Part shown: piece after piece, positions 1 to 5,136 of the stretch
How the letters are laid out: every line of letters starts with the position of its first letter
Position numbering within the stretch: the first letter of the stretch is position 1
Source of the DNA: Anaerolineae bacterium
GTDB taxonomy: Bacteria; Chloroflexota; Anaerolineae; Aggregatilineales; UBA2796
Length of the DNA: 7,472 nt
Direction: 5' to 3'
NCBI GenBank assembly: GCA_020851855.1
Contig: JADZBY010000044.1
Span: 1 to 7,472, forward strand
Notes under the pieces: generated by a model
Seen by the model: only the letters and a program-made list of their open reading frames with translations
Told to the model about the DNA's origin: nothing
Databases searched by the model: none
Position numbers and translations under genes: made by a program

Positions 1-2472
1 CGGCTCATCGACGAACTGCGCATCAATGCCCTGGTGCGCGGCGTGCACGCCCTGCGCGGCCACGCCACCAGCAACGGCGGCGACATCCGCGAGTGCTGGT
101 CAGACATGGCGCGCTGGCTGTGCCTGCTCGCCGAGCCGGACTCCTACGAGGTCAGCGTGCTCAAGCTGCTCGTGCCGGACATCGATGCGCTGGTCGAATA
201 CCCCGTGCCCGTCGTGCCGGACCTGGATGCGCAGACCAGCCGCGAACGCCTCGCCGCCGTGCTCGAAGCGCTCTTCCAACGCCAGAAGACGCCCCTGTTG
301 CTCATCCTCGAGGATTTGCAGTGGTTTCGGGGCGACGCGCTGGCGCTCGTGGCGCGCATCTGCCGGGCAGCCGAGCACGCGCCGCTGTTCATCGTCGGCT
401 CGTACCGCGACGACGAAGCGCCGGATATGCCGCACCGCCTGCCGGGAATGCGCCCGCTGCACCTCGACCGGCTCTCCCCGCCGCACATTGCCGAGATGAG
501 CGAGCTGATGCTCGGCGCGGCGGGGCGCGGGTCCCAGCTCATCGACCTCTTGCAGCGCGAAACCGAGGGCAACGCCTTCTTCATCGTCGAGGTCGTGCGC
601 GCCCTGGCCGAAGAAGCGGGCGAGTTGGCCCAGATTGGCCGCCTGACGCTGCCCAGCAGCGTGTTTGCGGGCGGTATGCGGCAGGTCATCAACCGCCGCC
701 TGGGCCGTGTGCCTGAGTCGGCCCGCCCGCTGCTCCAGATCGCCGCCGTGGCCGGGCGTTACCTGGATTTGCACCTCTTGCAGGCCATCGCCGGGCCGGA
801 TTTTGACCTGCAAGGCTGGCTGGGCGCGTGCGCCGACGCCGCCGTGCTCGACGTGCACCCCGGCGGCTGGCGGTTCAGCCATGACAAACTGCGCGAGGGC
901 CTCTTGGAAGCGCTGACGCCCGCCGCGCGCCGCGCCCGGCATCGCACGGTGGCCGAGGGCATCGAGCGCGTCTACCCCGACCGCGTCGCCTACGTCACCA
1001 CGCTGGCCTATCACTGGACGCAGGCGGGCGATCTGGCCAAAGAGGCGCGCTACAAAGCCCAGGCGGGCAAACTGGCCGTCGAGAACTTCGCCTTCAGCGA
1101 GGCGATCCCGCTGCTGGCCCGCGCCCTTGAGCTTGCGCCCCAGGTCGGCCTGGACGCCGCCGAACAGGCCGCCCTGGAGTCGCAGTTGGGCATCGCCGAG
1201 CCGGTCTTTGAGCTGAGCATCGGCCATTTCCAGCGCGCGCTGGTCCTCTTGCGCCAGCCCATCCCGCCGCCGCGCACTAACTGGCGCAGCGCCGCCGAGT
1301 TCGTCCGGCAGGTCGCCGTGCATCGCAGCCTGCCGTCCCGCCTGATCCGGGCGCGGCGCGCCAGACGGGCGCGGCTGCTCCAGGCAGCGCAGACGTACCA
1401 GGAGTTGAGCGGGCGGTACTGGGCGGCGCGCAAGATTCAGCCGGGCGCGTTCGCCGCCTTGCGCGCCCTGAACCTTGCCGAGCGCGCCGGGCCGAGCGCC
1501 ACGCTGGCCAGGGCCTATGCAGGCGCGTGCATCGGCGCGAGCGGCGTGCTGGCCCTGCACAGGCTGGCGCGGCGGTATGCCCACCTGGCGCGCCGGGTTG
1601 CCGATGCCGCCGATGAGCCGGGCACGCTGGCTTACGTGCTCAACGCGGTGAGCCTGCCCGCCATCTTCGACGCGCGCTGGCTGGATGCGCGCGCCGACCT
1701 GATGCCCTCGGTACAGCTTGGCCGCGAGCTTCACGACGCGGCGGCCTTCCTCGGCGCGACGGCCAACCTGATGACGGTGTGTTATTACCAGGGCCACTTT
1801 GCCGAAGGGCTGAGCTATGCCGAGCGCGCCCTGGGTGACCTCGGCCAAGCGGTCACCGGCGCGACCGATTACGCCAATGTGCGCTTGAACCAGGCCCGCC
1901 ATCTCATCGCGCTGCGGCGGCTGGACGAGGCCATCGCCGTGCTGGGGAACCTGTCCACGCTGGTGGACCAGGGCGACGGCGGTCGGGCGGCGCTGCAACG
2001 TGAGGCGCTGCTGTGTCTGGCCTACTGCCGGAAGGGCGACACGGCGCGGGCCGGGGACGCACTCGCCGCCGCCGCCCGGTTGCGCGACCATACCGGCGCG
2101 AGCAAAAAGCTGCTGGCCGAGGCGGCGGTCGAGATGTGGTGGGCCGCTGGCGCAGACTCGCCGCCGACCACGCGGGCGCTGGCGAGCGAGGCCGTCGCTG
2201 CGCTGGGCAGTGTGGCCCGCGTGCGCGCCTGCGAGTGTCCGGGCTTCTACCGGCTGCTGGGCGCGGCGGCATGGCTGGAAAGCGCGCGCGGTGATGCGGA
2301 TGAGGCGTGGCGGCTGGCGATCCGTGAGGCGCAGCGGCTGGAGATGCCTTACGAGGAAGCGCAGAGCATCGATCTGCTGTGTCGCCACGCGCGCCTGTCG
2401 CCGCGTGAGAGGACGCACTTCACCGACCGTGCGAGCGCGCTGAAATCGCAGTTATTCGCGGCGCAGGATTAA
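1..2472 (+). CDS. Signal-transduction AAA/STAND ATPase with TPR-like C-terminus (5' partial)
   Basis: The reading frame is open from base 1, so the N-terminus is missing; 823 residues are visible, ending in TAA. A GTG at 34 is only an internal codon. The first ~310 residues match the second half of the AAA_16-type ATPase domain found in PknK-like kinases, LuxR-type regulators and cyclase-associated ATPases. Visible elements are Walker B LLLILEDLQW (residues 99-108), a following strand with GSYRDDE (~133-139), TEGNAFFIVE (188-197, the usual GNPFFxxE element), and FSHDKLREGLLEAL (292-305). Walker A must lie just upstream of the window. From ~residue 310 to the end the protein is Ala/Leu/Arg-rich and helical with degenerate TPR-like repeats (for example 340-370 and 590-640), typical of the sensor arm that releases NTPase autoinhibition. 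No C-terminal LuxR helix-turn-helix is present, so any output domain (kinase, cyclase or BTAD regulator) would be at the unseen N-terminus. The family is clear; the exact role is not. Confidence 0.85.
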   Translation, partial: RLIDELRINALVRGVHALRGHATSNGGDIRECWSDMARWLCLLAEPDSYEVSVLKLLVPDIDALVEYPVPVVPDLDAQTSRERLAAVLEALFQRQKTPLLLILEDLQWFRGDALALVARICRAAEHAPLFIVGSYRDDEAPDMPHRLPGMRPLHLDRLSPPHIAEMSELMLGAAGRGSQLIDLLQRETEGNAFFIVEVVRALAEEAGELAQIGRLTLPSSVFAGGMRQVINRRLGRVPESARPLLQIAAVAGRYLDLHLLQAIAGPDFDLQGWLGACADAAVLDVHPGGWRFSHDKLREGLLEALTPAARRARHRTVAEGIERVYPDRVAYVTTLAYHWTQAGDLAKEARYKAQAGKLAVENFAFSEAIPLLARALELAPQVGLDAAEQAALESQLGIAEPVFELSIGHFQRALVLLRQPIPPPRTNWRSAAEFVRQVAVHRSLPSRLIRARRARRARLLQAAQTYQELSGRYWAARKIQPGAFAALRALNLAERAGPSATLARAYAGACIGASGVLALHRLARRYAHLARRVADAADEPGTLAYVLNAVSLPAIFDARWLDARADLMPSVQLGRELHDAAAFLGATANLMTVCYYQGHFAEGLSYAERALGDLGQAVTGATDYANVRLNQARHLIALRRLDEAIAVLGNLSTLVDQGDGGRAALQREALLCLAYCRKGDTARAGDALAAAARLRDHTGASKKLLAEAAVEMWWAAGADSPPTTRALASEAVAALGSVARVRACECPGFYRLLGAAAWLESARGDADEAWRLAIREAQRLEMPYEEAQSIDLLCRHARLSPRERTHFTDRASALKSQLFAAQD

Positions 2473-2486
2473 CGTGTGCCTGCAAA

Positions 2487-2648
2487 CCCTCACCCCCGGC
2501 CCCTCTCCCTCATGGAGAGGGGTGAATGAACCAGGGATTCTCGCGTTTTTCTCCCTCTCCCTCATGGCGAGGGGAGAGTGAACCGGGGATTCTCCCGTTT
2601 TTCTCCCCTCTCGCTCTGAGGGAGAGAGGGGTCGGGGGAGTGAGGGTG
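2487..2648. repeat. Composite inverted/direct repeat between convergent genes
   Basis: The gap between the ATPase and the aldolase-like gene (2473-2676) carries no gene. Its outer ends are inverted copies of each other: ACCCTCAC plus a C-run and CCCCTCTC at 2487-2508, and the reverse complement with small differences at 2624-2648. Inside are a perfect 9-bp hairpin with a 5-nt loop (2500-2508 with 2514-2522), a second, weaker hairpin (2555-2560 with 2573-2578), and a third with 8 bp (2605-2612 with 2624-2631). A 28-nt segment at 2527-2554 recurs at 2579-2606 with two mismatches, a period of 52 nt. The strand asymmetry (C/T-rich then G/A-rich) is that of an interspersed palindromic repeat family, not coding sequence. 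It may serve as a bidirectional transcription end or be a non-autonomous repeat. Confidence 0.75.
2572..2602 (+). terminator. Possible intrinsic terminator of the ATPase gene
   Basis: GGGAGA (2572-2577) can pair with TCTCCC (2591-2596) across a 13-nt loop and is followed by G and five T (2598-2602). It lies about 100 nt past the ATPase stop and inside the composite repeat. The stem is short and the T run modest, so this is a candidate only. The first copy of the 28-nt direct repeat has the same T run but lacks a matching upstream stem arm. Confidence 0.3.
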
Positions 2649-2676
2649 AACACAGAATCCGACTTCACAGGCCGCC

Positions 2677-3453
2677 CTAATCCTCTTCCCCACACACCCC
2701 GCACATCTCGCAGAAGCGGTCCTCGTCGCCGGGATGCCAATAGCCCAGCTGGCGGCGCAATTCGAGCAGCGGCGCGACCTGTTCCGGCGAAAGGGTCTGG
2801 ATCGGCCCCAGCTGCGCCGCCCGGTGCAGCACGGATGCGGTGTGTTCCAGCACTTCCATGCGCAAGTACGCCTGCCACAGGTCCGGCCCCAGCGTGAGCG
2901 CGCCCTGGTGGGCGATCAGCAGCGCATCATGCGCCGCGCTGAGCACACGCACCGCCTCACGCAGCGACTCCGAGCCGGGTGGGCTGTAGGCGGCGGTGGG
3001 CGTCAGGCCGAGCAGGACGATGGCTTCCGGCACGACGCAGCTTCGCATCGTGACGCCCGCCAGCGTCAGCGCGACGGCGATGGGCGGCTGCGCCTGGATG
3101 ACGGCCCGCACGTCGGGCCGGCTGCGGTAGCACTCGACGTGCGCGTCGAGATCACGGGCCAGCGCCGTATCGGTCTGCCACGGGTTGCCGGGGCGCTCCG
3201 GGCTGAAGACGATGCGCAGGATATGTTCGGGCTGCAAGAAGCCTTTGGCGTAGCCCGGCGGGGTGGCCAGCAGGAAATTGGCGCTCAGGCGCAGGCTGAT
3301 GCTTCCCGCCGTGCCCTGGATCAGCCCCGCCTCGTGCAGCAGCCGCCCGACATGGCAGATCAGCCCGCGCATACTCTCTTCGTCCGCGCTGCTGGTGGGC
3401 AGCCCGGCGGCGAGATTACGGTCGGGGACTGGGACGGGAAGCCGGTCGCTCAT
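2677..3453 (-). CDS. Class II aldolase/adducin-fold protein lacking the zinc histidines (probable pseudoenzyme)
   Basis: 258 residues from the ATG at 3453-3451, chosen because it lies 2 nt after the receiver's stop; the frame stays open further upstream, and an internal ATG at 3372 (residue 28) would leave just the conserved domain. Family hallmarks are GLIQGTAGSISLRL (residues 43-56; usually GTxGNxSxR), ATPPGYAKGFL (63-73), HVECYRSRPDVRAVI (105-119), PEAIVLLG (142-149) and LLIAHQGALTLG (178-189). In active fuculose/ribulose-phosphate aldolases the zinc is held by HxH and by a His in an NHG motif. Here HxHP reads QAQP (Q120, Q122) and the NHG position reads HQG (Q183). The catalytic Glu, four residues before the conserved His of the next helix, aligns with D101. 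The C-terminus ends in CEMCGVCGEED, an unusual Cys-x2-Cys-x2-Cys tail. The fold assignment is firm; standard zinc-dependent aldolase or epimerase activity is unlikely. A non-catalytic, adducin-like or binding role is an inference. Confidence 0.82.
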   Translation of the reverse strand: MSDRLPVPVPDRNLAAGLPTSSADEESMRGLICHVGRLLHEAGLIQGTAGSISLRLSANFLLATPPGYAKGFLQPEHILRIVFSPERPGNPWQTDTALARDLDAHVECYRSRPDVRAVIQAQPPIAVALTLAGVTMRSCVVPEAIVLLGLTPTAAYSPPGSESLREAVRVLSAAHDALLIAHQGALTLGPDLWQAYLRMEVLEHTASVLHRAAQLGPIQTLSPEQVAPLLELRRQLGYWHPGDEDRFCEMCGVCGEED

Positions 3454-3455
3454 CC

Positions 3456-3824
3456 TCAGCCGAGGTGCTGGGCCAGTTTCCCGGCCAACTCGCGCAGGTC
3501 GATGGGCTTGGAGACGTAATCGTCGCACCCGGCGGCCAGCGCGCGCTCCCGGTCCCCGACCATGGCGTGCGCCGTGAGCGCGATGATCTTGATGTGCTGA
3601 AGCTCCGGCATGGAGCGAATACGCCGCGCCGCCGTCCAGCCGTCCATCTGCGGCAGCGACAGGTCGAGCAGGATCAGGTCGGGCAGTTCGGCGGCGGCAG
3701 TCGCGATGCCCTCAGCGCCATCCACCGCGACCATCACGTCGTAATCCAGGGACGTCAACACGTCGGTAATCAGGATGCGGTTGTCGGGATTGTCTTCCAC
3801 GACAAGGATACGACCGCTGCTCAC
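3456..3824 (-). CDS. Single-domain response regulator (CheY/DivK-like receiver)
   Basis: 122 residues, exactly one receiver domain with no output domain. All phosphorylation-site residues are present: acidic pair E10-D11, phospho-acceptor D54 (in LILLDLSLPQMDGW), switch T84 (IIALTAHAM) and K106 in DYVSKPID. The sequence style (VEDNPDNR, LPQMDGW, LTAHAM) is that of receivers fed by hybrid histidine kinases, such as DivK-type proteins. The start is GTG at 3824-3822, supported by a strong upstream Shine-Dalgarno sequence. The stop TGA is followed after 2 nt by the ATG of the aldolase-fold gene, so the two are very probably co-transcribed and translationally coupled. No histidine kinase lies in the window. 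Output would be by protein-protein contact; the coupled downstream protein is an obvious but unproven partner. Confidence 0.95.
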   Translation of the reverse strand: MSSGRILVVEDNPDNRILITDVLTSLDYDVMVAVDGAEGIATAAAELPDLILLDLSLPQMDGWTAARRIRSMPELQHIKIIALTAHAMVGDRERALAAGCDDYVSKPIDLRELAGKLAQHLG

Positions 3825-3832
3825 AGGTCACG

Positions 3833-3839
3833 TCTCCTC
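3833..3839 (-). promoter_or_regulatory. Ribosome binding site of the receiver gene
   Basis: GAGGAGA on the minus strand, 8 nt before the GTG at 3824. This near-ideal spacing supports the GTG as the true start despite the non-ATG codon. Confidence 0.75.
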
Positions 3840-3855
3840 ACAAGGCGGGCGAGTG

Positions 3856-3884
3856 TCCGGCAAGTATAGCGGTATTCCGGCAAG
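3856..3884 (-). promoter_or_regulatory. Candidate promoter and direct-repeat operator for the receiver-aldolase unit
   Basis: On the minus strand a TATACT hexamer (3868-3863) could be the -10 element, giving a leader of about 30 nt to the GTG at 3824. No good -35 is seen at the matching distance, which suggests activator dependence or a false hit. The plus strand carries TCCGGCAAG twice, at 3856-3864 and 3876-3884, exactly 20 nt apart (about two helical turns). The first copy overlaps the -10, as expected for a regulator site. A shorter match, TCCGGCA, occurs at 3940-3946 next to the other divergent promoter. The same 7-mer also occurs inside coding sequence nearby (about 3026 and 3604), so chance is possible. 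Confidence 0.35.
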
Positions 3885-3924
3885 AGGACGAATGCGGCCC
3901 ACGCGCGCCCTGTTCACTTGTCCC

Positions 3925-3953
3925 TGGTCAATTTTCCGCTCCGGCACTATGAT
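3925..3953 (+). promoter_or_regulatory. Candidate sigma70-type promoter of the PIG-L gene
   Basis: TGGTCA (3925-3930, 4 of 6 to TTGACA), a 17-nt spacer, and TATGAT (3948-3953, 5 of 6 to TATAAT). Transcription would start near 3960, leaving a leader of about 23 nt that contains the ribosome binding site at 3972-3978. The -10 overlaps an in-frame TTG at 3953, which argues that this TTG is not the translation start. Confidence 0.5.
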
Positions 3954-3971
3954 TGGGCGCTGAACAAGCAC

Positions 3972-3978
3972 GGAAGGA
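3972..3978 (+). promoter_or_regulatory. Ribosome binding site deciding the PIG-L start
   Basis: GGAAGGA ends 4 nt before the ATG at 3983. It selects this ATG over the in-frame TTG at 3953, which has no comparable upstream purine tract. Confidence 0.6.
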
Positions 3979-3982
3979 CACT

Positions 3983-4807
3983 ATGAAACGGCTGCTCATC
4001 GCCTACGCTCACCCGGACGACGAATCATTTGGCCTCGGCTCGGTCATTGCGCGCTACGTGGCACAGGGCGTGCAGGTCACCCTCATCTGCGCCACGAACG
4101 GCGACGTGGGAACGGTCCCCGAAGAGCACCTCAACGGCCATGATTCGGTCGCCTCGGTGCGGCTGGCCGAACTGGACTGCGCCGCCAGCGTGCTCGGCAT
4201 TCACGAGGTGATCAAGTTCCGCTACCGCGACAGCGGCATGATGGGCAGCCCCGACAACGAGCACCCCAACGCCCTGTGGAAAGCGCCCCTGGACCAGGTC
4301 GCCGCGCGCATCGCCGAGGTGATGCGCCGCGTGAAGCCGCAGGTGGTCATCACCTTTGACCCGTACGGCGGCTACGGTCACCCCGACCACATCAAGATGC
4401 ACCAGGCCACGCTCGCCGCCTGGAAATTGGTCCAGAACGACGCCGACCGGCCCACCAAGCTGTATTTCTCGACGTTCCCGAAGACGTGGATTCGGCTTGG
4501 CGTGATGCTGGTGCGGCTGGTCGGCAAGGACCCGCGCAAACTGGGCCGCAACAACGACCTGGATTTGCAGGCGATGATCGACGCCACGACGCCCGTACAC
4601 ACCCGCATTGACGTGAGCGCCTATTACGAGGTGGGCATGCGCGCGGCGGCCTGTCACGCCAGCCAGGCCAACCCGCGCGACGTCGGCGGCAATGGCATCG
4701 GGCAGTCGCTCGCCCGCTGGTTCAGCCGCAATGCCCTGTTCACCCGCGCCGAGCCGCCGCCGCGCCCCGGCGAGCCGGTCGAGCGCGATCTGTTTGCGGG
4801 CATTTAG
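3983..4807 (+). CDS. PIG-L family zinc deacetylase (MshB/Mca/BshB-like)
   Basis: 274 residues from the ATG at 3983. The N-terminus begins directly with a beta strand and AHPDDESFG (residues 9-17), the signature zinc and catalytic motif of the PIG-L/LmbE fold: H10 and D13 as ligands, D12 as likely base. The second signature, FDPYGGYGHPDH (residues 125-136), supplies the third His ligand and the active-site His-Asp-His. RYRDSGMMG (80-88) resembles the YRDSGM element of mycothiol amidase (Mca) and MshB. Members hydrolyse N-acyl groups from GlcNAc-type sugars, as in mycothiol or bacillithiol synthesis, or from other amidosugars; the substrate cannot be read from sequence alone and no thiol-biosynthesis genes are nearby. 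There is no signal peptide or membrane segment, so it is cytoplasmic. It is monocistronic in this window, divergent from the receiver unit and convergent with the kinase. Confidence 0.92.
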   Translation: MKRLLIAYAHPDDESFGLGSVIARYVAQGVQVTLICATNGDVGTVPEEHLNGHDSVASVRLAELDCAASVLGIHEVIKFRYRDSGMMGSPDNEHPNALWKAPLDQVAARIAEVMRRVKPQVVITFDPYGGYGHPDHIKMHQATLAAWKLVQNDADRPTKLYFSTFPKTWIRLGVMLVRLVGKDPRKLGRNNDLDLQAMIDATTPVHTRIDVSAYYEVGMRAAACHASQANPRDVGGNGIGQSLARWFSRNALFTRAEPPPRPGEPVERDLFAGI

Positions 4808-4836
4808 CGAAAGCGCCGCACCCCGGCCCTCTCTGA

Positions 4837-4957
4837 GGCTCGTCCGGTTCGCCCGGCGCTGAAGCGACCGGGCTGAATGTACAAAGCCCTGACGGGCTGA
4901 CCACGCTTGCAGCCCGCCGGGCTTCGTAGGCTTAGCCCGGACCTTCAGGTCCGGCTC
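4837..4957. repeat. Tandem multi-hairpin repeat, copy 1
   Basis: First of two near-identical units with a period of 125 nt. It folds, on paper, into four successive hairpins: 4852-4872 (CCCGG+CGC paired with GCG+CCGGG, one bulged A, TGAA loop), 4885-4898 (AGCCC/GGGCT, loop TGAC), 4911-4923 (AGCCC/GGGCT, loop GCC) and 4937-4954 (CCGGACC/GGTCCGG, loop TTCA). It sits in the 329-nt gap between the convergent PIG-L and kinase genes (4808-5136), which otherwise holds nothing recognisable: 4808-4836 and 5084-5136 show no gene or motif. It may act as a transcript end or mRNA 3' stabiliser, or be an interspersed repeat. No T run follows the hairpins, so a classical intrinsic terminator is not supported. 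Confidence 0.85.
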
Positions 4958-4961
4958 GCCC

Positions 4962-5083
4962 GGCTCGTCCGGTTCGCCCGGCGCTGAAGCGACCGGGCTG
5001 AATGTACAAAGCCCTGGCGGGCTGACACACGCTTGCAGCCCGCAGGGCTTCGTAGGCTTAGCCCGGACCTTCAGGTCCGGCTC
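4962..5083. repeat. Tandem multi-hairpin repeat, copy 2
   Basis: Second unit, separated from copy 1 by 4 nt. It differs from copy 1 at three places: A to G in the loop of hairpin 2 (4892 versus 5017), one extra base in the linker between hairpins 2 and 3, and C to A in the loop of hairpin 3 (4918 versus 5044). All stems are identical between copies. The terminal CCGGACC/GGTCCGG hairpin is at 5063-5080. Confidence 0.85.
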
Positions 5084-5136
5084 CTATCCCCCGATTCGCC
5101 GCCATCCTGCATGACGCGGGGCCGCATGGTGATCTG

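Noticed and set aside
100..2418. A 772-codon open frame antisense to the ATPase gene.
   Set aside because: It is a mirror of GC-rich codon use. Its translation is Arg/Gln/Ala-rich with no domain, while the plus frame carries clear ATPase motifs.
2526..2897. A short plus-strand frame starting inside the composite repeat.
   Set aside because: It reads through palindromic repeat sequence and antisense aldolase-like coding sequence; its translation is low-complexity and has no family resemblance.
2734..3519. A 261-codon plus-strand frame opposite the aldolase-fold and receiver genes.
   Set aside because: Translation is Arg/Gln/Asp-rich without motifs and is the shadow of two well-supported minus-strand genes.
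3454..3528. N-terminal extension of the aldolase-fold protein upstream of the ATG at 3453.
   Set aside because: It would overlap the receiver's C-terminal codons and adds Arg-rich sequence unlike the family; the ATG 2 nt after the receiver stop is the simpler start.
3953..3982. N-terminal extension of the PIG-L protein from a TTG at 3953.
   Set aside because: The TTG overlaps a good -10 element, has no ribosome binding site, and family members start directly with the strand before AHPDDE, which the ATG at 3983 gives.
4837..5083. CRISPR array or transposon ends in the tandem repeat.
   Set aside because: There are only two copies of a long unit, with no spacers of regular size, no cas genes, no transposase and no visible target-site duplication.
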